Assembly: GCF_031312595.1 (NCBI RefSeq)
Contig: NZ_CP133592.1
Coordinates: forward strand, 1,798,001 to 1,862,000
Source: Methanolobus sediminis
GTDB lineage: Archaea > Halobacteriota > Methanosarcinia > Methanosarcinales > Methanosarcinaceae
Reading direction: 5' to 3'
DNA length: 64,000 nt
Positions 26,876 to 36,392 of the stretch are shown here, in pieces. The stretch's first letter is position 1; every line of letters begins with the position of its first letter. The notes beneath the pieces were generated by a model that did no database searches, was not told the DNA's origin, and was given only the letters and a program-made list of their open reading frames with translations. Made by a program: the position numbers and the translations under genes.

Positions 26876-27024
26876 CTTTTATCTCCTCATACACAAATAG
26901 CCCCCAAAGGTTAATTTATAAATATAATTATCCTTATAAGGATATAAACTTTCTGGATTGTAGAAATATATATAATATATAGGATCATGCAAACAAATTA
27001 TCTAATATTATTACAGGTGGTAAT

Positions 27025-28050
27025 GTGAATCACACAAAGACAATTAAATTAGCTTCTACTTTATTTCTTGTGATTGCACTTGTTCTTGCTGTATTCGTAT
27101 CAGGATGCGCAGAGGACACAGCTGATCAGGAAGAAGAGCAGGCAGATAATATTACTGAATTAACATTTGGTTATCAGCCAAGTACTCATCAGATAGCCTA
27201 TCTTACTGCCAGGGAAAAAGGCTGGTGGCTTGAAGACCTTGAGCCTTATGGAATAGTTTCAATCAATGACAATGTTTTCCCAACTGGTGCACCTGAAATG
27301 CAGGCTATGCTTGCAGGTGAGATCGATGTTGCATATGTAGGTGCAGCTCCTGTTATCGCTGCTCTTGCAAACGGTCTTGATGCAAAGATCGTGGCTGCTG
27401 TTCAGATACAGGGTTCAGACCTGGTACTAAGAACAGACCTTCCATATGAGAGTCCGGAAGATCTCAGAGGACTTACTATAGCAACATTCCCTGCTGGAAC
27501 CATTCAGGATACTCTGTTAAGGAACTGGTTGAAAGAGAATGGAATTGACCCTGATACAGATGTTGAGATCAAGGGCATGGGTCCAGGGGATGCAATGACA
27601 GCTATCTCAGCAGGTCAGGTAGATGCAGTATTCCTTCCTCACCCCTCACCAACAATGATCGAAAGTGAAGGTACTGGCAGGTCAGTTGTATCATCAGGTG
27701 AAATGCTTCAGGATCATGCATGCTGTGTGGTTGCTGTAAGTGGCGACCTCATAAGAAATCATCCTGATATTGTGCAGCAGATAGTTGCAACCCATGTCCG
27801 TGCAACTGAATACAACTCAGAGAACCTTGGTGAAGCAGCACAGATATTTGCTGATGATCAGGACTGGGATGTTGAGCTGGTAAACAAATCAATTGCAGAT
27901 TGGGATGGTTCCTGGGTAGCTGATCCAAACCTTATAGTCAATTCAACAGTTGATTATGCACAGGTTCAGTATGAACTTGGATACATAAGCACACCACTCA
28001 CGCAGGATGACATATTTGATCTGAGCTTCTATGATGCTCTAGATCAATAA
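27025..28050 (+). CDS. ABC transporter substrate-binding lipoprotein (SsuA/TauA/NrtA family)
   Basis: 341 residues with a GTG start at 27025 behind AGGTGG. The signal peptide ends in a lipobox (AVFVSGC, Cys near 28). The mature part is a periplasmic-binding-protein fold of the NMT1/SsuA type: LTFGYQPSTHQIAYLTAREKGWW, MLAGEIDVAYVGAAPVIAAL and LRGLTIATFPAGTIQDTLLRNWL. Family members bind sulfonates, nitrate, taurine or thiamine precursors; the substrate here cannot be read. It is the first gene of a three-gene importer operon, divergent from the HTH regulator. Confidence 0.88.
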   Translation: MNHTKTIKLASTLFLVIALVLAVFVSGCAEDTADQEEEQADNITELTFGYQPSTHQIAYLTAREKGWWLEDLEPYGIVSINDNVFPTGAPEMQAMLAGEIDVAYVGAAPVIAALANGLDAKIVAAVQIQGSDLVLRTDLPYESPEDLRGLTIATFPAGTIQDTLLRNWLKENGIDPDTDVEIKGMGPGDAMTAISAGQVDAVFLPHPSPTMIESEGTGRSVVSSGEMLQDHACCVVAVSGDLIRNHPDIVQQIVATHVRATEYNSENLGEAAQIFADDQDWDVELVNKSIADWDGSWVADPNLIVNSTVDYAQVQYELGYISTPLTQDDIFDLSFYDALDQ

Positions 28051-28141
28051 TCTTTTTTTCTTTTTTGATACTAACTTAAATAATAAGTAGACATTTCTAT
28101 CTTTGTTCGGAGTCTTATTATCTCCAACTATCGGAGGACCC

Positions 28142-28969
28142 ATGGTGAAAAAACACATCCAAGTACTGAAAGAGAAAAGTGTAGAAATCATCTCTATATT
28201 TTCTGCGATAGTTCTCTGGCAAATTATAGCAGTCTATTTTGTAGGAAATAAGTTATATCTGCCAAGTTTCACGGATGTGGCTGGTGCATTGGTTGAAATT
28301 ATGTCCAGAGACTCAAGTCTGGCTATAATGGGTCTTAAATTGCAGCTTCCAATGTTAGTGGTTGATTTTCTGTTTAGTATGATGCACTTTAGTATAGGTC
28401 TTGTTTCAGCCCTTATTATAGGGATTCCAATAGGCATGATAATGGGCTGGTTCCGTACAATTGACCGTATGGTTGACCCTATTGTAGAGATAATACGTCC
28501 GATTCCGCCTCTGGCATGGATTCCTTTTGCCATAATATGGATTGGTCTGAATCCCTTTGCAGCAGGTTTTCTGATATTTATCGGTGCAGTTTTCCCTATT
28601 ATGATCAATACTTTTACAGGTTTTAAAAGCGTATCCAGAGTGTATGTGGAAGCAGCAAAAGTATTGGGTTGTAACACCAATCTTGAACTCATACGGTACG
28701 TAGCCCTTCCTTCAGCTCTTCCTTCCATTGCGGCTGGAATTAGAATAGCAATGGGTGTCGGATGGATGTGTCTTGTTGCTGCCGAGATGTTTGGAGTCAG
28801 CAGGAACGGCCTTGGTTATCAGATGTGGCATTTTTACGATCTTCACAGAATGGAATTTGTACTTGTTTATATGCTGATACTTGGTTTCCTTGGACTCTTC
28901 ATTGACAGGTTGCTGAGATACTATATCGATGGTAAGCTCCTTAAATGGCGCAAAGGTGTGGTGATCTGA
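28142..28969 (+). CDS. ABC transporter permease (SsuC/TauC family)
   Basis: 275 residues from ATG at 28142, which has CGGAGG just upstream; a frame start at 28103 precedes that site and is rejected. Six membrane helices and the BPD-permease EAA loop are visible (VEAAKVLGCNTNLELIRYVA, then LPSALPSIAAGIRIAMGVGW), as is PIVEIIRPIPPLAWIPFAI, typical of SsuC/TauC. It forms the membrane channel for the binding protein at 27025 and the ATPase at 28970. Confidence 0.9.
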   Translation: MVKKHIQVLKEKSVEIISIFSAIVLWQIIAVYFVGNKLYLPSFTDVAGALVEIMSRDSSLAIMGLKLQLPMLVVDFLFSMMHFSIGLVSALIIGIPIGMIMGWFRTIDRMVDPIVEIIRPIPPLAWIPFAIIWIGLNPFAAGFLIFIGAVFPIMINTFTGFKSVSRVYVEAAKVLGCNTNLELIRYVALPSALPSIAAGIRIAMGVGWMCLVAAEMFGVSRNGLGYQMWHFYDLHRMEFVLVYMLILGFLGLFIDRLLRYYIDGKLLKWRKGVVI

Positions 28970-29728
28970 ATGGGCGGTGTAAAAGTAACCAATGTATCCC
29001 GCAAGTTCACTAAGGACGAAGATAAATCTACACTGGCGCTGGATAATGTAAGCCTTGAAGTTGATGACAAGGATTTTGTATGTTTTATCGGTCCTTCCGG
29101 CTGTGGTAAAACCACATTGTTAAGGATAATTTCCGGTCTTGATAAGCCTGATAGTGGTGAAATTTATCTGGATGGTTCCAAGATAGATTCGCCTGGCCCT
29201 GACAGGGGCATGGTTTTCCAGGAATACTCACTTTTCCCGTGGAAAACTGTTATCGATAACATCATATTCGGTCCGCAGATGAGTGGCATAAAAAAGAAAG
29301 ATGCTATTGCCAAAGGTGAAATGTATCTCGATCTTGTTGGCCTTCAGCAGTTCAGGGATAGTTATCCATACGAACTTTCAGGTGGTATGAAACAGAGGGT
29401 TGCAATTGCAAGGGCACTTGCCAACGAACCTGCAGTACTTTTAATGGACGAACCTTTTGGTGCACTGGATGCCCAGACACGTAACATACTCCAGCAGGAA
29501 TTACTGGAAATATGGCAGAAAAAGAATATCACCATTCTTTTTGTCACACATAGTGTTGATGAAGCAGTTTTCCTTGCAGATAAAATAGTGATGATGAGTG
29601 CCCGTCCGGGAAAGATCAAGGAAATAATCAATGTTGACCTTCCAAGGCCAAGGGACAGGACAAGTCCCGAAGCAAACAGGCTTCGTGACCATATACTGAA
29701 ATCTCTTCTGAAAGAACAAGGGCATTGA
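28970..29728 (+). CDS. ABC transporter ATP-binding protein (SsuB/TauB/NrtD family)
   Basis: 252 residues starting immediately after the permease TGA. It has Walker A GPSGCGKTT near residue 41, Q-loop FQEYSLFPWKT, signature LSGGMKQRVAIARAL, Walker B VLLMDEPFGALD and H-loop FVTHSVDEAVFLAD. It energises the importer encoded just upstream. The LFPWKT and RPGKI segments are usual in nitrate/sulfonate/taurine ATPases. The GGTGATC at the end of the permease gene probably acts as its ribosome site. Confidence 0.92.
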   Translation: MGGVKVTNVSRKFTKDEDKSTLALDNVSLEVDDKDFVCFIGPSGCGKTTLLRIISGLDKPDSGEIYLDGSKIDSPGPDRGMVFQEYSLFPWKTVIDNIIFGPQMSGIKKKDAIAKGEMYLDLVGLQQFRDSYPYELSGGMKQRVAIARALANEPAVLLMDEPFGALDAQTRNILQQELLEIWQKKNITILFVTHSVDEAVFLADKIVMMSARPGKIKEIINVDLPRPRDRTSPEANRLRDHILKSLLKEQGH

Positions 29729-29736
29729 TGATGCGT

Positions 29737-30168
29737 TCACTCAGAACGCACAATTACCTTAGTTCCAGACTCAATTTCTTTGATGCTGACCTTACCTACG
29801 AGTTCTATTGTGCTGCTGGCTTTTGCAAATCCTATCTTTGATCCGGGGCGTACGTGCATATCATCTCCGGCAATCGCTGATCCCTCTATTTTTACAGAAT
29901 CAAATATCTTAAGATCGCCATCCACTTCAACGTTCCCGTTTATCTCAGACCTGGCACCTATAATAGCTTCATCTGCTCTGACATTGCCTTTAACAAAAGT
30001 ACCTTTTCCAAGTTTCAGTACTCCTTTTACATTGATGTCTTTCCAGAAATTGGAACCCTGTCCGACTATAAGGTTCCCGTCTACATTGATGTCCTTTTCA
30101 AAATAGCTGTTTTTTCGGGTAATGTAAGTGTTAGAGTCCTCATGATATTTTATTGGATTTTCACTCAT
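29737..30168 (-). CDS. Bactofilin-like polymer-forming protein
   Basis: 143 residues made of short repeated beta rungs with alternating V, I and G (NVDGNLIVGQGSNFWKDINV; KGNVRADEAIIGARSEINGN; VEVDGDLKIFDSVKIEG), which predict a right-handed beta helix. This is the bactofilin/polymer-forming cytoskeletal layout, with no signal peptide or membrane segment. It probably forms filaments in the cytoplasm. The ATG has GGTGA upstream. It converges tightly on the ABC ATPase gene (8 bases). Confidence 0.75.
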   Translation of the reverse strand: MSENPIKYHEDSNTYITRKNSYFEKDINVDGNLIVGQGSNFWKDINVKGVLKLGKGTFVKGNVRADEAIIGARSEINGNVEVDGDLKIFDSVKIEGSAIAGDDMHVRPGSKIGFAKASSTIELVGKVSIKEIESGTKVIVRSE

Positions 30169-30452
30169 CTAAGGTCACCATATATACTCCAATAGTTTTT
30201 TCAGATTATAAATGCTCTTCTGAATACAGGTATTCTTTATCCTGTCTGTTTTTTCTTTTCTTATAGTTTATCTGGTGTGAATATCTATGTATGCAATATA
30301 TGTGGAATGAGTTCCTATATTTTATTAGCACTTATATACAATAGACAATGGATACTAACTATTATATATTATATACTCAATACAATTATATGGTATCTGA
30401 AACCTGTTGATGTAGTTTCCACAGTTTGTTTGTCGGATACAAAGGTGTATAG

Positions 30453-32447
30453 ATGGTTGTAAACAAAGAAATGCTTGATTTCGAGAATGGCAATAATGGT
30501 CATTCATCCGACATAGAGACATCTTTGTTACGGGTAAGTGAAATCTCTTTTTCCGATATTGATCAATCACAGGCATTTTATGATATGGTCGACCAGCTAA
30601 TTATGATAGTTGATGAAAACAATTGCATCATCCTGGCAAATACAAAGGCTCAAGAACATTTTGGCCTTGAAAAGGGAACATCAAATGAAGACTTCATCGA
30701 ATTATGTATCCCCGATGAAGAAAAGGAATTTGCTACATCTTTCTTATCTTCTTTTTTCCTGAAAAATACAGATGAAGCGGAATTTCCATTTTCTACTGAA
30801 CTTCTGATTAAAGCTTCAAATAACATGATATCAACGTTTCTTATCAATGTCAGTCTTCTAAAGGATACGGATTCTTCTAAAAAAGCAGTGCTTCTTTCAT
30901 TTGCGAATATCCAGAATAAAAACGATTTTGAAAATGAAATGCTAAACGATATTGAAAAATTATTCAAACATCTTGATTCAATTCCCTATGCACTTGTTTT
31001 TTCTGATCAGTCCGGTGAGATCACTTTCTGGAATCGCAAGGCAACCCTTCTTTTTGGTTTTAGCAAAGATGAAATTATCGGGAAAAACATCAATACGGTT
31101 ATGCCAAAACGTTATCGTAAGGCACATGAAGGCTGGGATGAAATTATCTCCATAGGAAAATCTCCTGTCGTTGGTAAGATCATTGAAGTTACCGGTCTGC
31201 GCAAGGACAACACTGAATTCCCTCTTGAATTGGCCGTTACAACTACCCGATATAAAGGCGATATTTTCCATGGAGCTATCATCAATGATATTTCACAGAG
31301 GAAAATGAAAGAGAGGCTCACAAGTATTGCAAAGAACAAATATCGCCTGATGTTCGAAAAATCGCCTCTTGGTATTTTCCACTTCAATGAGAATGGAGTT
31401 ATCACTCAGTGTAATGAGATTCTTGTCCGAATTCTTGGAGTTCCTGAAGAGCAGGTGATATCAAAGGTCATCGGGTTTAATATAATTAATTCTTTTAGCG
31501 ATGAAAATGATATCAAGAAAGCTATAAAACAGGTCCTTGCAGGCATTCCTGCCAGATATGAGGATGACTTTAAGTCTCCTTTTTCAGACAAAGTGATTCC
31601 TATAAAAGCAGAGTTCAGTCCGGTAATATCTGATGAAGGTAAATTCATGGGTGGGGTCTGTGTTGTTGAGGATTTCACTGAGCGCAAGGCTGCAGAAAAA
31701 GCCCTTAATCAATATGCAGAAGATCTTGCAAGGGCAAATGTGGAATTGAAATCTCTTGATCGTATGAAGGATGAGTTCATTTCCAACCTAAGACATGAGT
31801 TAAAGACGCCACTTATTCCTATCAAAGGATACAGTGAGCTGATGTATGAAGGAGCTATGGGAGAACTTACTCAGAAGCAGAAAGATGCAGTCGAAAAGAT
31901 AATGTTCAGTTCAGAGAGGCTCAGAAGGCTGATCGATTCATTATTGTATGTCAGTATTACCGAGGGTGGCAATGTACAATATACATTCTTGCCTCTGAGG
32001 ATATGCGAGGTTATTGATTCTGCATTGTATAACAGGGATTCTGAGATCAAACGTAAGAAGCATGTTGTGGAAAAATCTATTCCCTGTGACGTTCCATTGA
32101 TAAATGGTGATCTTGATTATCTGGAAGAAGTATTTATTAACATTTTAGATAATTCTGTTAAATTCATGCATGATGGTGGTAAGATCAAAATAACAGGTAT
32201 ACTTCAGGATGATAACAAGATCCATATCAAAATAAATGATGAAGGTATAGGTATCTCCGAAGAGAAACTGCCTAATATCTTCAACAGATTTTATCAGGTT
32301 GATGGTTCGTCAACACGTAAATATGGTGGCAATGGGCTTGGACTGTACATATGTAAAAAGATTATAGAAGCTCACAATGGTTCCATATGGGCTGAGAGTA
32401 AGGAAAATTCAGGCACCACTATTCATGTACTTCTTCCAACCAAGTGA
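30453..32447 (+). CDS. Cytoplasmic PAS sensor histidine kinase
   Basis: 664 residues without membrane helices. There are three PAS domains: about 38-150 (MVDQLIMIVDENNCIILANT), 165-285 (PYALVFSDQSGEITFWNRKA) and 297-410 (KNKYRLMFEKSPLGIFHFNE). A HisKA dimerisation domain follows with the phospho-acceptor His in NLRHELKTPLIPIKGYSELM (about 447), then a HATPase domain with N box FINILDNSVKFM, G1 NDEGIGISEEKLP and G2 KYGGNGLGLYICKKI. It probably senses a cytosolic redox or ligand signal. No response regulator is adjacent. An AAGGTGTA site precedes the ATG. Its stop abuts the stop of the next, convergent gene. Confidence 0.93.
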   Translation: MVVNKEMLDFENGNNGHSSDIETSLLRVSEISFSDIDQSQAFYDMVDQLIMIVDENNCIILANTKAQEHFGLEKGTSNEDFIELCIPDEEKEFATSFLSSFFLKNTDEAEFPFSTELLIKASNNMISTFLINVSLLKDTDSSKKAVLLSFANIQNKNDFENEMLNDIEKLFKHLDSIPYALVFSDQSGEITFWNRKATLLFGFSKDEIIGKNINTVMPKRYRKAHEGWDEIISIGKSPVVGKIIEVTGLRKDNTEFPLELAVTTTRYKGDIFHGAIINDISQRKMKERLTSIAKNKYRLMFEKSPLGIFHFNENGVITQCNEILVRILGVPEEQVISKVIGFNIINSFSDENDIKKAIKQVLAGIPARYEDDFKSPFSDKVIPIKAEFSPVISDEGKFMGGVCVVEDFTERKAAEKALNQYAEDLARANVELKSLDRMKDEFISNLRHELKTPLIPIKGYSELMYEGAMGELTQKQKDAVEKIMFSSERLRRLIDSLLYVSITEGGNVQYTFLPLRICEVIDSALYNRDSEIKRKKHVVEKSIPCDVPLINGDLDYLEEVFINILDNSVKFMHDGGKIKITGILQDDNKIHIKINDEGIGISEEKLPNIFNRFYQVDGSSTRKYGGNGLGLYICKKIIEAHNGSIWAESKENSGTTIHVLLPTK

Positions 32448-33152
32448 TTACTGACTGTTCATGTATTCGTATAGTGAGATAAGCGACAGAGAAGTTGTAT
32501 TGATGTCTCCGACATCTTTTCCCCACCAACCATTGTCATTCATCTGGTCAAGTATCCATTCCACAGATTCACTGACTTCATCTTTATGTCCTGCAAGCAT
32601 CAGTGACTGGATAACAAGGTTGCTGGTTGCAGGTGTTTTCCAGGAATTGTTCTTTTCTTTCCGTGAGATAATCCACTTAGCTTTCTCTTCAATGAATATA
32701 TCATATTCGTTTGTGTTGCCAGTTTTTCCCTGTTTTATCAGGGCTGTGATTACAAGGGCTGTTGTTCCGGGATGTTCCCATTTTTCCCTATAATTCTCAA
32801 TAAGCCACCAGCATCCTTGAGGATTGAAGAAGCCAAGATCTGCGAGTGCTGCAAGAGCATATGTGCTGTCATAGACGTCCTCATTCCAGGAACCATTGTT
32901 TTGCTTTTCAAGGATCCATTTGCCAGTTTCAGGAAACATGGTTCCAGTCAGCGCAAGAACAGATGCAGCACGTGAAGTATCTCTCAAATCATTATTCCAG
33001 GAGTTTCCTGTGCGCAGGCCGATAAGCTGTTCTGTGAAATTATTAACCTCATTCCAGAGATAACTTGCCTGTGTCACGCGTGCAAGGTCTTTTACTTTCG
33101 TAATCTCCTGCGAATAAAGCCACTTGAACGATGCTTCACTCTTAAAAATCAT
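32448..33152 (-). CDS. Alpha/alpha-toroid protein (prenyltransferase/squalene-cyclase-like repeats)
   Basis: 234 residues with repeated Trp- and Gly-rich units: GKWILEKQNNGSWNEDVYDS, CWWLIENYREKWEHPGTTAL, AKWIISRKEKNNSWKTPATS and EWILDQMNDNGWWGKDVGDI, each followed by a helix (TYALAALADLG, VITALIKQG, VIQSLMLAG, SLSLISLYEY). This is the QW-like repeat of the terpenoid cyclase/prenyltransferase/alpha-2-macroglobulin toroid superfamily. At 234 residues it is too short for a full cyclase, no DxDD catalytic motif is present, and there is no signal peptide. The function is unknown; a small-molecule-binding or scaffold role is possible. Confidence 0.7.
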   Translation of the reverse strand: MIFKSEASFKWLYSQEITKVKDLARVTQASYLWNEVNNFTEQLIGLRTGNSWNNDLRDTSRAASVLALTGTMFPETGKWILEKQNNGSWNEDVYDSTYALAALADLGFFNPQGCWWLIENYREKWEHPGTTALVITALIKQGKTGNTNEYDIFIEEKAKWIISRKEKNNSWKTPATSNLVIQSLMLAGHKDEVSESVEWILDQMNDNGWWGKDVGDINTTSLSLISLYEYMNSQ

Positions 33153-33175
33153 AATCTTCCAGACGGCCTGCGGAT

Positions 33176-34990
33176 TTATTTATCTTTCTGCGTGCACTGC
33201 ATCCTGTACCTGCGGCGTTCTTTGTATTCCATGACCTTTCCGGGATTCCAGTTGTTCACATGTCCGTAGTAACCTGTGACTCTGGATATATGATCAATGA
33301 TTTCTGCATGGCAATATGGACACTTTTCCTGTAGTCCTCTGGAGTTGTGACCGTTTTCACATATGGAAAAATCCGGTGAGAAACAGAAGTATGCAAGTTC
33401 TGTCTCTGTTAGCCGGTTAATGAATTCTGAAAGCCCGTCAGTGTCAGGGAAACTTTCTCCCATCCAGATGTGGCATATTGTACCGCCTGTAAAATATGGA
33501 TGAAACTCTGCTTCCGTTGCTATGCGGTTGACAAGAGATGTCTCAGTTTTGTAAGGTACATGTGTAGAATTAGTGTAATACGGGATTTCATTGTTTCCCT
33601 GTACGTTTGCCCTTTCCCTGTACCGTTCTTTATCCATCAGTGCAAAACGGTAGGCAGTGCTCTCTGCAGGTGTCTGTTCCAGAGTGTATTCGATGTTGTC
33701 CTCAATGGCAAATTCCTGTATCCTGTCTGCCATGTAGCGTATTATTTCGATACCTTCTTTCTTTTTCTCAATGATCCCTTCGCCGGTAAGGTTCATGAGA
33801 CACTCGTTCAGTCCGACAACACCAAATGTCAGGTGTCTTTTCTCAAATTCATAATAAGGCATTCCGTCATCAGTTGATTTCAGAAGCCATGGAAGTATTT
33901 TCCATACATGGAGAGATTTATTGATAATCTCATTTCCTTCAACAAGCGCCAGCCTGCTTATTTCCAGGACTTTGTCCAGTTCTGTAAAGAAATCATCCGT
34001 CTCTTTAGCCTTAAGGGCGACACCGGGGAGGTTTATTGAAACAACTTTATTGGAACCATTTCCCATTCCTCCGGCACTCCATATCCCTCCGGTATGTCTG
34101 GCAAAGAGTCGGCAGCACATTGCGTGCACGGTCTCGTCGGAAAGATAGTTCGCTTTCAGATTCAGGAAATATGGGGCTCCGGTTGAGGCAGTTGCCTGCA
34201 TTGTAAGTTTCCAAAGAGGATCATCAGGATCAAGGTCTCTGGTAATTGCAGTTGTCATCAATGGGAAAGTGAATGGCAATCCCTGTCCATCACCTTCTGT
34301 GGCAACCTTCATAAATGCTCTATAGATTGTTCTTGCTTCTTCCTCAAATGAGGAATATGTATCATCAAGTTCCTTTCCATCGAAGATTACTTTCTGGTCT
34401 GCAATGAGGGAAGGGCATGTAATTCGCAGTCCAATGTTTGTGAAGGCACTCTGTGCTCCCGGGCGGTTGGACTGGTTCATCTGGAACATGAATCCCTGTA
34501 TCATTTGCCTGAGCTGTTCTTCAGTGATGTTATCGTGATGTAGATGTGGTGCAAGCATCCAGTTCAGCATGTCTATTGCCTGTGCTCCTGCGAAGAATTG
34601 TTGTGAGTGCAGCATAAAGGACATTGAATGATAGAGTGCAGACTGGAAACGCTTTGCAGGAAGGCTGGTTGTATCTGGAAATCTCAGTCCGTCCTTCAGG
34701 AATATCCTTGCATCGATTCCGTTACAATATGGTTTGAAAGGATTTTGCAGGTCATGGATATGAATAAGTCCTTCTCTGTGTGCCTTGGCACTTTCCGGTG
34801 AGTAGAGTTTCTCCAGAGCGTATTGTTTCTTAATCTGGGACGCAATGTGCAGGTCTACAACAGACGGACTCAGGCGTGTGTTTGAGTTTTCCTTTAGCAG
34901 CCAGCTTCTGTCCAGCAGGACATCTTCTACGAGTTCTATTGGGTTTATGAAGTCAAGCCTGTCAATATTCTCATGGCTCCCCGTTCCCAT
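33176..34990 (-). CDS. nrdD: Second anaerobic ribonucleoside-triphosphate reductase, no ATP-cone
   Basis: 604 residues. It has the NrdD catalytic barrel (AHREGLIHIHDL; AMCCRLFARHTGG; GGTICHIWMGE), the C-terminal zinc-type Cys set (CENGHNSRGLQEKCPYCH) and the glycyl-radical loop RVTGYYGHVNNWNPGKVME. Unlike the enzyme at 17.2 kb it lacks the N-terminal ATP-cone (about 150 residues shorter), so dATP control should differ. No nrdG or redoxin is adjacent; the activase at 19.6 kb may act on it. A TATA-like element (35011-35020) about 25 bases before the ATG suggests a leaderless transcript with its own control. A related glycyl-radical enzyme of other specificity cannot be excluded. Confidence 0.85.
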   Translation of the reverse strand: MGTGSHENIDRLDFINPIELVEDVLLDRSWLLKENSNTRLSPSVVDLHIASQIKKQYALEKLYSPESAKAHREGLIHIHDLQNPFKPYCNGIDARIFLKDGLRFPDTTSLPAKRFQSALYHSMSFMLHSQQFFAGAQAIDMLNWMLAPHLHHDNITEEQLRQMIQGFMFQMNQSNRPGAQSAFTNIGLRITCPSLIADQKVIFDGKELDDTYSSFEEEARTIYRAFMKVATEGDGQGLPFTFPLMTTAITRDLDPDDPLWKLTMQATASTGAPYFLNLKANYLSDETVHAMCCRLFARHTGGIWSAGGMGNGSNKVVSINLPGVALKAKETDDFFTELDKVLEISRLALVEGNEIINKSLHVWKILPWLLKSTDDGMPYYEFEKRHLTFGVVGLNECLMNLTGEGIIEKKKEGIEIIRYMADRIQEFAIEDNIEYTLEQTPAESTAYRFALMDKERYRERANVQGNNEIPYYTNSTHVPYKTETSLVNRIATEAEFHPYFTGGTICHIWMGESFPDTDGLSEFINRLTETELAYFCFSPDFSICENGHNSRGLQEKCPYCHAEIIDHISRVTGYYGHVNNWNPGKVMEYKERRRYRMQCTQKDK

Positions 34991-35101
34991 AAAGAAAAGT
35001 CTGTGTTTTTAGTATAAATACTGATTGAGGTATCAGATTCTGGATATATAACTAATTAACGAATAAAAAAGAATCAAAGGAAGAATAATCTTCCTGTGGT
35101 T

Positions 35102-35935
35102 TTATTTCTTGAAATTCTCGACAGAATCAACAATAGCAGCGAATTCCTTGCCCCAGAGCATTTCTTCGTTGATGTCGGTGTGGACTTTCCCGCTGTCCTC
35201 GATCTCTGCTATCTTTGGGTCCATTGGAAGTTCGCCAAGAATATTTACATTGAAATCTGTGGCTGCCTTCTCAACTCCACCTCTTCCGAAAATCTCTATC
35301 TTTTCGTCACAGTGTGGGCAGATTATTCCTGCCATGTTCTCTACGATACCGATTACAGGTACTTTAAGGATCTCTGCGAATTTGATGGATTTCCTGACAC
35401 TTACAAGAGCAACATCCTGTGGGGTTGTTACAACAACAGCACCTTCCATCTTCTCGATGAGCTGTGCGATACTCAGTGGTTCGTCACCGGTTCCAGGTGG
35501 CAGGTCAACGATAAGGTAATCGAGTTTGCCCCATGATACATCTTCAAGGAACTGTTTGATAGCTGCCATCTTTGCAGGTCCTCTCCATATGACAGGTGCA
35601 TCCTTATCCTCTAGAAGAAGTGCCACAGACATTACAACAAGGTTCTCTGTGACGCTGATAGGTACGATACCGTTCTCATCGACCTCAGGTCTTGTATCCT
35701 CGATACCGAACATCTTCGGGATGCTTGGTCCGTGGATGTCCGCGTCAAGAAGTCCGACCTTGTGTCCGCGTTCAGCAAGCCTTGCAGCCAGGTTTGCAGC
35801 AACAGTACTTTTTCCTACTCCGCCTTTGCCGCTCATGACCATTATCTTCTTTTTAATGGCTCTCATGTTCCTGACAAGCTTTGGAACCTCAGGCTTTTTT
35901 AAAAGGTCCTCTGTACTCTGGATATTCTGTGTCAT
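35102..35935 (-). CDS. Mrp/Nbp35-family iron-sulfur cluster carrier ATPase
   Basis: 277 residues. Deviant Walker A motif MSGKGGVGKSTVAANLA near residue 34, switch I/A' LDADIHGPSIPKMFG, Walker B LIVDLPPGTGDE and a C-terminal CPHC pair (GIICPHCDEKIEIFG, about 218-221) that binds a bridging [4Fe-4S] cluster in ApbC/Nbp35 proteins. It carries and transfers Fe-S clusters to apo-proteins. GGAG precedes the ATG. It lies upstream of the DUF134/NifX/MinD set, which fits a metallocluster-assembly neighbourhood. Confidence 0.92.
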   Translation of the reverse strand: MTQNIQSTEDLLKKPEVPKLVRNMRAIKKKIMVMSGKGGVGKSTVAANLAARLAERGHKVGLLDADIHGPSIPKMFGIEDTRPEVDENGIVPISVTENLVVMSVALLLEDKDAPVIWRGPAKMAAIKQFLEDVSWGKLDYLIVDLPPGTGDEPLSIAQLIEKMEGAVVVTTPQDVALVSVRKSIKFAEILKVPVIGIVENMAGIICPHCDEKIEIFGRGGVEKAATDFNVNILGELPMDPKIAEIEDSGKVHTDINEEMLWGKEFAAIVDSVENFKK

Positions 35936-35993
35936 ATGATCTCCTTCATGATTTAGATATGGTAATTGTGGACAACAAATAACGGTCTGGCAA

Positions 35994-36299
35994 CTATTCC
36001 GTGTCCGGGGAATCTTTGCCAGTTATTTCAATGGCTTTGCCTTCGATAAGTGCAGAAGCCACTTTTCTCCTTGCATTCTGAAGATCCTGCCAGAATGCCC
36101 GCCTTGAAATGCCCATGCTGATAGCTGCTTCTTCCTGCTGCAATCCTTCAAGATCTGCAAGACGCAGGGCTTCCAGCTCTTCAATGGCAAGAGTAACGGT
36201 TTCAAGTTCTTTTAGTGGCACTCCTCGTGGTTTAAAATATAATACATCAGGGGAGCACTCTATTCTTCTGGGTGATTTGGGTCTTCCTCTGCAAGTCAT
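35994..36299 (-). CDS. DUF134 (UPF0251) DNA-binding protein
   Basis: 101 residues with the DUF134 layout: [29 protein letters not shown], and a sigma-70 region 4-like helix-turn-helix ([40 protein letters not shown]). Family members are often found beside NifX/NifB-like and MinD-like genes in anaerobes and probably regulate them. Here those genes lie 1 kb away on the other strand. A TATA-like GATATAAATAAG lies about 35 bases upstream with no ribosome site. Confidence 0.88.
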   Translation of the reverse strand: MTCRGRPKSPRRIECSPDVLYFKPRGVPLKELETVTLAIEELEALRLADLEGLQQEEAAISMGISRRAFWQDLQNARRKVASALIEGKAIEITGKDSPDTE

Positions 36300-36392
36300 T
36301 GTTATGCACTCAATACTTGATTTCTTATTTATATCTTGGCAGAAAAAGATATATATTTAATCTCTTTTGTGCGATATTCTGCTTATGTAAGT

